A stretch of 6,962 bases of DNA from NCBI GenBank assembly GCA_027858325.1, contig JAQICU010000013.1, positions 1 through 6,962 of the forward strand. The letters are read 5' to 3'. A program made the translations under genes and the position numbers. The stretch comes from Candidatus Cloacimonadota bacterium (lineage in GTDB: Bacteria; Cloacimonadota; Cloacimonadia; Cloacimonadales; TCS61). Position 1 is the first letter of the stretch. Each line of letters begins with the position of its first letter. This document shows positions 1-6,962 of this stretch, one piece after another. Below the pieces are notes generated by a model. That model was given only the letters and a program-made list of their open reading frames with translations, was not told the origin of the DNA and did not search any database.

Positions 1-3000
1 AGATCAAAGAAGACTATTTCAAATAAAGTTCTAAAATATTTCAATAATAAGCATATAACACTTTTCCCTGTTCTTGATGGCGTTATTGAACATGCTAAAT
101 TCGTTGATGATTATGAAGCAGTTCGTAAATATTTACTACTTTCTGTAGAGTTATTCACAGGGAGAGGAAAGCATGAAATTGCTTTTGAACAAATTGCAAA
201 AGTTATAATCCTTGATTTTTCACCGGAATTGAAAATTAAAGAAAGTGATCTGCATTTAGATCTCAAACTCTTAATGGAGAAATCGGAATGGGCAACAGTA
301 AAACAAATTTCTGAAAATCTAAAACGCATGGTATTAAAAATGCCCGATATCCCTGAGAAGCATGTTATCATCGGTATGTTCTACTTTGTAATTGAAAAAT
401 TATCACTTTCTAAAAAGAGATTTGAAAGAGCATTGAAAAAGTTTATTACCGGTAGTTTGAGAATAGAAATTCTCATCAATTTGTGTCGTACTTTACTTTC
501 TTTGAATAAGATTGAGGAGATGGGTGAATGTATTAAAGAATTAGATAAATATCCACTTCCTGAGGAAAAAGAAATTTGTTATATTACCCATAAAGGACTT
601 TACTATGGTTTTAGTGGCAGTTTGGATGAAGGTATTAATATTATTGAGGATTATTTGCAAAATATTAAAACTCAAAACAATCCAAACTATTTTATCAAGT
701 TAGGAAGGCTTCATAATGCGCTCGGTGTTCTTTATAGGAATGAAAGGCTTTTAGATGAAGCTGATAAAAACTTTGAAACTGCTAGGAAGATCTGGGAAAG
801 AATAAGCTATAAACGTCAACTTGTTGCTGTTTATAATAATATTGGAGATGTTGCTTTAACAAAAGGTGATACAAATAAAGCTTTTAAAAACTTTAAGAAA
901 GCAAAAATCATCTCTGAACAGATCGATTCAAAACGTTATAGAGTACTGATTCTTCTTAACCAGGGAGAGGCACATATTAAACTTGGCAATTTTACTATTG
1001 CAGAGAGTTACTTGAATAAAGCATACGTTTCTACTAAAGAATTGGAATCAAAACCATTCTATAAATCTATAATTAATAATCTGGCAATAGCAAAAAGTAA
1101 AATAAAGAATTTCAATTATTATTATGAGTTTATTAAAGAGCATGTTCCGAATCTGATAAATGGGGAAATATATAAGGTTACACCTTTGACAAAAACATTT
1201 TTCTATTATCTGTACGAAATTGGCGATTATGAGAAGATAGAGCAAATGTTGAAAAAATCTGAAGATTTATTCTTTGAAAGCCATGAACATGAATTCTATT
1301 ATCAAATGCTTGGTTTTATGAAGATAAGTAAAACAGATTATGCAGCCGGACTTGAAATTATTGATAAAGCATTTACTTACTCAAAGCAGAACAATGGCGA
1401 TTATGCTCAAACGATTAATTGTATACGCCTTTGTGAATGTTATTCCGGTCTGGAAGAAACAACAAAAGCAATTTCAACCTGTAACATAGCTGAAGAACTT
1501 TGTGAAAAAAATAATTTCAAATATTGGGAAACAGTTCTTGAGATCAAAAAAATAAAAATTCAACTTCTCGATGAGAACGTGAATCTAAGAATCTTATTAC
1601 GTCATCTTATCAAATTGATAAGGTATTTAAAAGGGAATCAGCTCTTTTTATTGGAAACGGAAGTATATGGGCTCATCCTTCAGATATATGCTTATCTGGA
1701 TAAGAAACGTAAAGCCAAGTTGTTTTTTGAAAGATACAAGCAATCAATTGAGGAAGCGACTGCAAAGCTTCCACAACATGATAAGGAATTATATTATAGG
1801 AAAACTAAGTTTGACTTGATAGACTATTCTGGATTACAAACCATCAAAATTCAACCTCGTTTTACTGAATCAACAGAAAAATGGCAGGATGAATTGTATG
1901 ATATTTTGAAATTAAGAGATACATCTCGAATGAAATTCTTCATCGATAAGACAATATCAAAATTGCTCGCACCAGATTATTATGCGATAATATTGAAAGA
2001 TGAAATTGAGAAAAGTAAAGAGCCTTTCTTAAAACACAATGTAGAGATTGAATACCTCTATTCGGATAAACTGTTAATACACATTCAAGAATCGCTAACT
2101 ATAAATCAGGTAATCTCCAGGAAGATAAATAAAGCTCATATCCTATTTATTCCATTAAAGATCAAGACTGCGGAAGTTGGGTGTTTAGTACTGGCGGATA
2201 AAGGTGAACTCACATATCAACAAAATGAAATTGATATAGTAAACAATCTTCGATTACACTTAACCTCCATTCTGATCCGTATAGATGAATTTGCTACTTT
2301 AAATAAAGATATGAAATCGATGTCTAAATTAATTGATACTACTAGAAAATTCTTTGCTATTCTCAACTTGGATAAATTGGAGCAGGAAATTGTGGCATTT
2401 ACATTAGATTTTACCAGCAGCACACGTGGATTTCTCATCAAAAAGGATATATATGAAAATTATACTTATAAAGTAGCGATGGATGATTCAAAGCACATCC
2501 TGAATAGTTATGTGTATATTAGTAAAAGCATTTTAAGTGAGGTTCAGAGGATTAAACAACCCATATATATTGCAAATGCAAAAGAAGAAAATATCTTTAG
2601 CAATTATGCTGATCTTAGTACTAAAGTCTTATCTATCTACTGCGCGCCACTTATTGTTGATGGAAATATTTATGGTTTCCTTTATCTGGATAATCTTAAC
2701 TCAGAAAAAAGTGAAATGCAGGTAAATCCCAATTTTATGAAATTAATGCTGACCCAGATAGCTACAGCTATTAAGAATGCACAGCAATATGAATTGTTAA
2801 CACTTACAAATAAAGAAATCAGTTCACTTGATGACCTGAAAAAAGATTTTATTAATATTGTCTCTCATGAGTTGAAAACTCCACTCGTTGCTATGCATGG
2901 ATATGCAAAACTCTTAAATAAGGCGAAGCTTCCTAATAAAGAGAAAGAGATCGTAAGATCATTAATTACCAGCACTCAGAAATTAGATACAACAATAAAT

Positions 3001-3552
3001 GATATTATCAACTTTAATAAATATCAAATGTTAAAGAAACTGCATAAGGAGAAGATCAATATTTTTGACCTCCTAACAGAATTGAAAGAAGAAGGTGAAA
3101 GCATTTCAGCAAAAAGGAATATGATCTTCAAGTTGGAAGTAGAATCTACGCTCCAAAAAGTGAATATCAATTGGAATTCCTTTTATTTAATGATGTTCAA
3201 CATTGTTCATAATGCTATCCGCTTTACAAAGGATTTTGGGACGATAACTATAGGAGCACGGCATTCCGCTTTTCAACAGGAAGAAATTGACGGAAAAGAG
3301 AGTTTGATAGTTTATGTTAATGATAATGGAATCGGCATTCCGGAAAAAGAGCATGAAAAGATATTTCAAAAATTCTATGAACTTACCGATATTATTTCAC
3401 ACAGTTCCGGAGATATTGAATTTCATTCCAGCGGGTTGGGGCTTGGTCTTTCCACAGCTAAGTTAATTGCAAATCTTCACAAGGGAAAGATCTGGGTAAA
3501 CAGTAAGGAAAATGAAGGAACTACTATTTTCGTTGTAGTACCTTTTAAATAA
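1..3552 (+). CDS. Multidomain cytosolic sensor histidine kinase (TPR - GAF - GAF - HisKA - HATPase_c), 5'-truncated by the window edge
   Basis: The frame is open from base 1 with no in-frame stop and no ATG before codon 76. A TTG at 229 could formally start translation but has no ribosome binding site, so the gene begins upstream. Residue numbers here count codons from base 1. Residues 1-600 are helical and TPR-like; the clearest repeats lie at about 236-268, 276-309 and 314-348. A degenerate GAF-like domain spans about 639-764. A second GAF spans about 777-933 and has the typical CAPL (881-884) and YLDN (895-898) strands. The HisKA H-box is SHELKTPL, with phospho-acceptor His956. HATPase_c shows an N-box (Asn1067, Asn1071), G1 box DNGIGIP (1108-1114), F-box IFQKFY (1121-1126) and G2 box GLGLGL (1145-1150). 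All core motifs are intact, so kinase activity is expected. No membrane segment or signal peptide is visible, so the protein should be cytosolic. The ligand and cognate response regulator are unknown, and no receiver domain follows. The gene ends in tandem stops (TAATAA), 11 bases before the next gene. The histidine-kinase call is very secure; the missing N-terminus is inferred to be an ATPase or Ser/Thr-kinase module. Confidence 0.95.
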   Translation, partial: RSKKTISNKVLKYFNNKHITLFPVLDGVIEHAKFVDDYEAVRKYLLLSVELFTGRGKHEIAFEQIAKVIILDFSPELKIKESDLHLDLKLLMEKSEWATVKQISENLKRMVLKMPDIPEKHVIIGMFYFVIEKLSLSKKRFERALKKFITGSLRIEILINLCRTLLSLNKIEEMGECIKELDKYPLPEEKEICYITHKGLYYGFSGSLDEGINIIEDYLQNIKTQNNPNYFIKLGRLHNALGVLYRNERLLDEADKNFETARKIWERISYKRQLVAVYNNIGDVALTKGDTNKAFKNFKKAKIISEQIDSKRYRVLILLNQGEAHIKLGNFTIAESYLNKAYVSTKELESKPFYKSIINNLAIAKSKIKNFNYYYEFIKEHVPNLINGEIYKVTPLTKTFFYYLYEIGDYEKIEQMLKKSEDLFFESHEHEFYYQMLGFMKISKTDYAAGLEIIDKAFTYSKQNNGDYAQTINCIRLCECYSGLEETTKAISTCNIAEELCEKNNFKYWETVLEIKKIKIQLLDENVNLRILLRHLIKLIRYLKGNQLFLLETEVYGLILQIYAYLDKKRKAKLFFERYKQSIEEATAKLPQHDKELYYRKTKFDLIDYSGLQTIKIQPRFTESTEKWQDELYDILKLRDTSRMKFFIDKTISKLLAPDYYAIILKDEIEKSKEPFLKHNVEIEYLYSDKLLIHIQESLTINQVISRKINKAHILFIPLKIKTAEVGCLVLADKGELTYQQNEIDIVNNLRLHLTSILIRIDEFATLNKDMKSMSKLIDTTRKFFAILNLDKLEQEIVAFTLDFTSSTRGFLIKKDIYENYTYKVAMDDSKHILNSYVYISKSILSEVQRIKQPIYIANAKEENIFSNYADLSTKVLSIYCAPLIVDGNIYGFLYLDNLNSEKSEMQVNPNFMKLMLTQIATAIKNAQQYELLTLTNKEISSLDDLKKDFINIVSHELKTPLVAMHGYAKLLNKAKLPNKEKEIVRSLITSTQKLDTTINDIINFNKYQMLKKLHKEKINIFDLLTELKEEGESISAKRNMIFKLEVESTLQKVNINWNSFYLMMFNIVHNAIRFTKDFGTITIGARHSAFQQEEIDGKESLIVYVNDNGIGIPEKEHEKIFQKFYELTDIISHSSGDIEFHSSGLGLGLSTAKLIANLHKGKIWVNSKENEGTTIFVVVPFK

Positions 3553-3553
3553 T

Positions 3554-3558
3554 AAGGA
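3554..3558 (+). promoter_or_regulatory. Ribosome binding site for the 3564 gene
   Basis: AAGGA lies 5 bases before the ATG at 3564, partly overlapping the second of two tandem stop codons of the kinase gene. It supports the first ATG over another in-frame ATG four codons later, and suggests translation coupled to the kinase gene. Confidence 0.75.
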
Positions 3559-3563
3559 AAAAC

Positions 3564-4445
3564 ATGAAATCATTAATGAATATATTTAATCGCAAATTAA
3601 AGTGGAAACAACATAGCTTCACTAACATTGTTGCATCTGGGGAAAGAATTGTAGTATTTTGCCCGGAAGATTCATATAAAACATCTACATTATTATCGCA
3701 TATTTTGAGTTGGAAGGATCATTTTAAACAAATATCAATCATACTTCCGGATAATGATTATACTTTTTTTAAGAGGATACATCAGGAAGATACAACAACA
3801 TACTTCAATATTAATACTGGTGTAAAACCCTTTAACAATGCCGTTATTTTCAACTTTAATTCAGTTAAGAAAATCCGCAAGGTTCTAGATCATTGCAAGA
3901 ACTCAACGATATTAGATATTAATTATCCTGCGAACTTGCAGTTTATTCCTACACCAAATGATCCTGTAGATCTTCTCAAAAAATTTGCAGATTTTTTTGA
4001 TTTTTCATGGGAGAGATATAAATTTAATATTGATATTTCGAAATCTGAGTTAATGGTTGCAAGGCACCAGCTTATTAATAACAGATTTAAAAACTTCATT
4101 CTGGATTTCAGTAATGACATCTCTACGAAGATGATAGAGAAGATCGTTCAACTTATTAAACATGAATTCTCAGCTAATATTTATTTTACCGGTAAGATAA
4201 TTCACAATAAAGATTTCATTAATATTGAAGAAATTCAAATTGCAAATTTACTGGAGTTGTATAGTCTTGTAAAAGTTAGTAACATTCTAATAACTGATAG
4301 AATGGAAATTGCAGGAGCGTTTGCTGATTTGGATGTAGATCAGATCTTGGTGGGAACGAACTTGGACAGTAATCTATTAAAATATGTTGAACAGAATAAT
4401 ATCACTGAAATGAAAAAAATAATACAAGATATATTGAATAAATAA
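3564..4445 (+). CDS. Uncharacterised 293-residue protein, possibly a degenerate GT-B (glycosyltransferase family 9-like) fold
   Basis: I do not recognise this as a member of a named family. It has no signal peptide and no membrane segment, so it is probably cytosolic. The arrangement follows the two-lobed GT9/heptosyltransferase plan. An N-terminal strand (RIVVFCPEDS, 28-37) and helix lead into a second strand (ISIILP, 57-62). Residues 93-120 resemble alternating Rossmann strands and helices. A second lobe begins at FILDFS (178-183), followed by a helix and the strand ANIYFTG (204-210). The element LLELYSLVKVSNILITDR (229-246) then resembles the segment in which GT9 enzymes place an Asp-Ser/Gly plus His motif. 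Here only Asp245 of that motif is apparent, and the GIGD-like N-terminal loop and C-terminal His are absent. If the fold is right, the protein may be non-catalytic or use different chemistry. The start is backed by an AAGGA site. It sits 11 bases after the kinase gene and 17 before the TPR gene, so it is probably in one operon. The coding call is secure; the fold is a weak inference. Confidence 0.88.
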   Translation: MKSLMNIFNRKLKWKQHSFTNIVASGERIVVFCPEDSYKTSTLLSHILSWKDHFKQISIILPDNDYTFFKRIHQEDTTTYFNINTGVKPFNNAVIFNFNSVKKIRKVLDHCKNSTILDINYPANLQFIPTPNDPVDLLKKFADFFDFSWERYKFNIDISKSELMVARHQLINNRFKNFILDFSNDISTKMIEKIVQLIKHEFSANIYFTGKIIHNKDFINIEEIQIANLLELYSLVKVSNILITDRMEIAGAFADLDVDQILVGTNLDSNLLKYVEQNNITEMKKIIQDILNK

Positions 4446-4453
4446 TTATTCTT

Positions 4454-4457
4454 GAGG
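4454..4457 (+). promoter_or_regulatory. Ribosome binding site for the 4463 gene
   Basis: GAGG, within TGAGGT, sits 5 bases before the ATG at 4463 in the 17-base gap after the previous stop. It fixes the start that gives a proper signal peptide. Confidence 0.7.
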
Positions 4458-4462
4458 TATTA

Positions 4463-6961
4463 ATGAAAAAAATTATTATTCTAAGCTTAGTTTTAGTTTT
4501 TACAGCTATGCTGGTTGCAGACCTAAGAGAAGATCTGCAGTTTGCTGTAGGACTTTATAAAGATAAAAACTATGAATTAGCAAAGGTTGAACTTAAGAAA
4601 ATCCTTATTAATTATCCACAAAACGAAGTGGAAGCAGATATTAAATTTCTGCTTGGAAATATTTATCTTGCGGAAGAAGATCGTAAAAATGCTGAAATGT
4701 ATTTTAGTGAGTTATATTCAGCTTCTACCCATCCGTCAATTCGAGCAGAAGTTGCATTAGGACTAGGGCAGAGCAGGTATTTCCTAAACAAACTTAAGCT
4801 GGCAAAAACTGTTTTCCAGAAATTCGTGAGTGACTATTCTGATAATCAATTAGCCTGGAAAGCATATTATTACCTTGGCAAGATAGCTCTTCTTGAAAAT
4901 GATTTTGATAGTGCATTACTAAACTTGGAAAAAGCGCTCTCACTGGATAAGAGTACGATAATTTTGTCTGCTGTACTGGAATTGAGAATTGCTCAGAATA
5001 AACTTGCGGATATTGATGACATTGCTAATGACATCATGCAAAAACCTGATTCTGAAAATAAATTCAGGGCTATTTTATTATATCATAATTACAATCTTTC
5101 TCACGGAAGAACTAATAAAATATTTTCTATCGGTTTAGATATAGTTCCATCAACTTCTCAATATTATGATAAATACAATTTGATTCTGGGAACAGCTTTC
5201 TATAAAGCTGGTAGATTTAATACAGCTTTAGATAGATTGAAAAAAATGAATTCAGAGAAAGCGCAATACTATTCTGCATTATGTTATTATGAATTACATA
5301 ACGAGAAAAAAGCTAAGAACATTTTGTATGAATTAGTGAATTCTAATGATGATCAAATTAGCTCAAATAGTACTTTCTATCTTGCAACAATTGATAATAA
5401 TAATAAAATACTCCAAAAATTTATTGATGATAATGCAGATCATGAATTTACTCCGGTTGCTTATTACCAGCTGGGATACAACAGTTTTAAAAATAACGAT
5501 TTTAGTAGTTCATTGTCCTTTTTTTATGAAGCTAAAAGAACCGGAAATGCTATTGCCAATGATGCTTATGATTCCATTAAAGAAAACACATTCTATCTGA
5601 TTGCAGAATCAAAATTTCTGAATAATAATAAAAAAACAGATTCGCTTAAAGAATACGAACTTTATCTTTCTGTATTTCCTCAAGGAGAATTTGCTGATGA
5701 AGCTAATTTTAAAATCGGTTTGATCAATTTCCAAAATGGTGAACGTAGGACTTCAGCAACTTACTTTGCTAAAGTTAGCGATCAATATCCTAATTCTGAA
5801 AAAACAGGAATGAGTAACTATTATCTGGGTGAGATCAATTTTGAAAAAGGCGAATATTCTAAAGCGTTAAGGTACTACCAGAATGCTTTGGGAGGAATTT
5901 GTGATGTTGGATTTACCTGGGAAAGGATCGGGCATATTTACTATTATCAGAAGGATTACAAACGTGCCAAAGAATCTCTGGAAAATATTCCATCCGATAC
6001 AAAATACTTATTTGATAGATTTTTATTAAATGGGAACATAGAGTTTGCTGAACGTAATTATAGCAAAGCTTTAGAAGCATTTTCATTTGCTGCTGATCAT
6101 GCCGGCAATGCTGTTCAGGAAGAGGCAGTTCTTTCCAGAGAAGCATGGACGCTATATCAACTGAAAAGATTTGACGAAGCATCACGCTTGTACAACCGAC
6201 TATCAGGTTCGACAACTTCACCGGAAAAATACATTATCAAGGCAGCAACTTCTGCTTTCAGTGCAGAGAATTATCTGAGTGCTATTGAATATTTTAACCA
6301 ATATACTCAGAATTTCCCATCAGCACCGGATTATTATTCCGCAATTCTGGGCGTGGCGGATTCATACTACAATCTGGGTGATTTCAATAATGCTGTAAAA
6401 TATTATACTCTGCTTATCCAGCCTGGCATCGAGGATAAAATTCTAAATAATTCCATTAATGGCTTGCGTTGGGCATCTGAACAATCTGAGACGATTGAAT
6501 TTACTGAAAAAGTTGATGAGCTTTTGCGTAATTGCTCTGATAAAAAGATCCGGGTAGAATTGCTTGATCGGAAGATCTACTATCTTTATATGAAGGGAAA
6601 TTGGCAGGAAGCTATCAATACAAGTAAGGAACTTGAGATACTGGAACCTGGACATAAGAACATCTTTGAGATCAAATTGATGAAAGCACTTTGCTATGAA
6701 AATATTGGTGATTATCAGAATTCTAATGCAACTTATGAAGAGCTGTATTCCAAAAACCGTGATCCCAGCGTTCTAAGACATTGGGCAAATTTACTTGTGA
6801 AAATGAATGATTACAATGGTGCAATAGATAAATTGAGAAATGCATCAATGCTTACACGACGCGAAGATATCTGGGTGGAACTGCTTGAAATCGAGCTGGA
6901 ACATAATAGCGAGTTCTTTGAAAATGATTACAATAAATTTATGGAATTTGCAACAGGTTAA
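4463..6961 (+). CDS. Exported tetratricopeptide-repeat protein, 832 residues
   Basis: The N-terminus is a classical Sec signal peptide: MKK, then a hydrophobic core (residues 4-18), with likely cleavage after Ala19 (LVA|D). There is no lipobox cysteine, so it is predicted to be soluble periplasmic or surface-exposed rather than a lipoprotein. The rest is an almost continuous TPR solenoid of about 14 units. Clear ones lie near residues 25-52, 132-164, 410-446, 449-480, 520-548, 555-583, 589-620, 625-655 and 735-765. Several have the YP or FP helix-B ending (51-52, 442-443, 618-619) seen in BamD and YbgF/CpoB-type envelope TPR proteins, which suggests a protein-protein scaffold in the cell envelope. 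No enzymatic domain is visible. The poorly repeating stretch around 165-235 may be divergent TPR. The gene is complete, with TAA at 6959-6961 and a GAGG ribosome binding site. It lies 17 bases after the preceding gene, implying the same operon. The partner and exact function cannot be read from the sequence; TPR and export calls are strong. Confidence 0.93.
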   Translation: MKKIIILSLVLVFTAMLVADLREDLQFAVGLYKDKNYELAKVELKKILINYPQNEVEADIKFLLGNIYLAEEDRKNAEMYFSELYSASTHPSIRAEVALGLGQSRYFLNKLKLAKTVFQKFVSDYSDNQLAWKAYYYLGKIALLENDFDSALLNLEKALSLDKSTIILSAVLELRIAQNKLADIDDIANDIMQKPDSENKFRAILLYHNYNLSHGRTNKIFSIGLDIVPSTSQYYDKYNLILGTAFYKAGRFNTALDRLKKMNSEKAQYYSALCYYELHNEKKAKNILYELVNSNDDQISSNSTFYLATIDNNNKILQKFIDDNADHEFTPVAYYQLGYNSFKNNDFSSSLSFFYEAKRTGNAIANDAYDSIKENTFYLIAESKFLNNNKKTDSLKEYELYLSVFPQGEFADEANFKIGLINFQNGERRTSATYFAKVSDQYPNSEKTGMSNYYLGEINFEKGEYSKALRYYQNALGGICDVGFTWERIGHIYYYQKDYKRAKESLENIPSDTKYLFDRFLLNGNIEFAERNYSKALEAFSFAADHAGNAVQEEAVLSREAWTLYQLKRFDEASRLYNRLSGSTTSPEKYIIKAATSAFSAENYLSAIEYFNQYTQNFPSAPDYYSAILGVADSYYNLGDFNNAVKYYTLLIQPGIEDKILNNSINGLRWASEQSETIEFTEKVDELLRNCSDKKIRVELLDRKIYYLYMKGNWQEAINTSKELEILEPGHKNIFEIKLMKALCYENIGDYQNSNATYEELYSKNRDPSVLRHWANLLVKMNDYNGAIDKLRNASMLTRREDIWVELLEIELEHNSEFFENDYNKFMEFATG

Positions 6962-6962
6962 G

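Noticed and set aside
229..231. TTG as the start codon of the kinase gene
   Set aside because: The bases just upstream (CACCGGAA) hold no well-placed Shine-Dalgarno, and the frame continues open and protein-like to base 1 with helical sequence typical of the same protein.
111..371. Reverse-strand open frame of 86 codons
   Set aside because: It lies wholly antisense to the well-supported kinase frame, has no recognisable domain, and is most simply a shadow. The same applies to the other reverse-strand frames at 1048-1245, 2217-2441, 3187-3369, 3923-4120, 5913-6221 and 6443-6655.
2537..2725. Forward 62-codon frame inside the second GAF domain
   Set aside because: It overlaps a conserved domain in another frame and lacks a ribosome binding site or recognisable product. 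The forward frame at 5346-5600 inside the TPR gene is rejected for the same reason.
3764..3770. T7 homopolymer in the middle gene (and another T7 at 5519-5525) as a phase-variation or programmed-frameshift site
   Set aside because: The frames run through without interruption and such runs are expected by chance in AT-rich DNA. No overlapping alternative product or stimulatory structure is apparent.
4446..4462. Possible terminator or promoter between the second and third genes
   Set aside because: Only 17 bases are available, with no stem-loop plus T-run, and most of the space is the ribosome binding site region.
5392..5407. AAT/ATA triplet microrepeat encoding several Asn residues
   Set aside because: It is short, in frame and consistent with low GC content. 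It does not look like a variable tandem repeat.

Overview
The window is a single-strand, tightly packed stretch of an AT-rich bacterial genome. By eye the GC content is roughly one third. It carries three consecutive forward genes and almost no intergenic DNA. The protein style (many AAA/ATT/GAA codons, large tetratricopeptide-repeat proteins, a multidomain soluble histidine kinase) resembles uncultured Gram-negative-type phyla such as Cloacimonadota or relatives. That assignment is an impression, because no taxonomic marker gene is present.

Layout. (1) 1-3552 is the 3' part of a very large cytosolic sensor histidine kinase. The frame is open from the first base, so the true start lies upstream of the window. 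The visible 1183 residues hold a helical/TPR solenoid, two GAF-type domains (the first degenerate), and a complete HisKA plus HATPase_c core. (2) 3564-4445 encodes a 293-residue protein with no obvious family signature. Its order of predicted strands and helices resembles a GT-B, glycosyltransferase-family-9 (heptosyltransferase-like) protein that has lost the usual active-site residues. (3) 4463-6961 is a complete 832-residue protein with an N-terminal signal peptide followed by about 14 TPR-like units, predicted to be periplasmic or exported. Its stop codon ends one base before the window does.

The gaps between genes are 11 and 17 bases. Each contains a Shine-Dalgarno-like sequence with a 5-base spacer, and no terminator or promoter is visible between the genes. 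Co-transcription is therefore likely. How the three work together is not known from sequence. A cautious reading is a cytosolic TPR/GAF signalling kinase co-expressed with an envelope-related TPR scaffold and a degenerate glycosyltransferase-like protein. No response regulator, mobile element, RNA gene, CRISPR array or long non-coding stretch was found. The most distinctive item is the middle gene, followed by the prediction that the kinase extends upstream into an ATPase and possibly Ser/Thr-kinase module.
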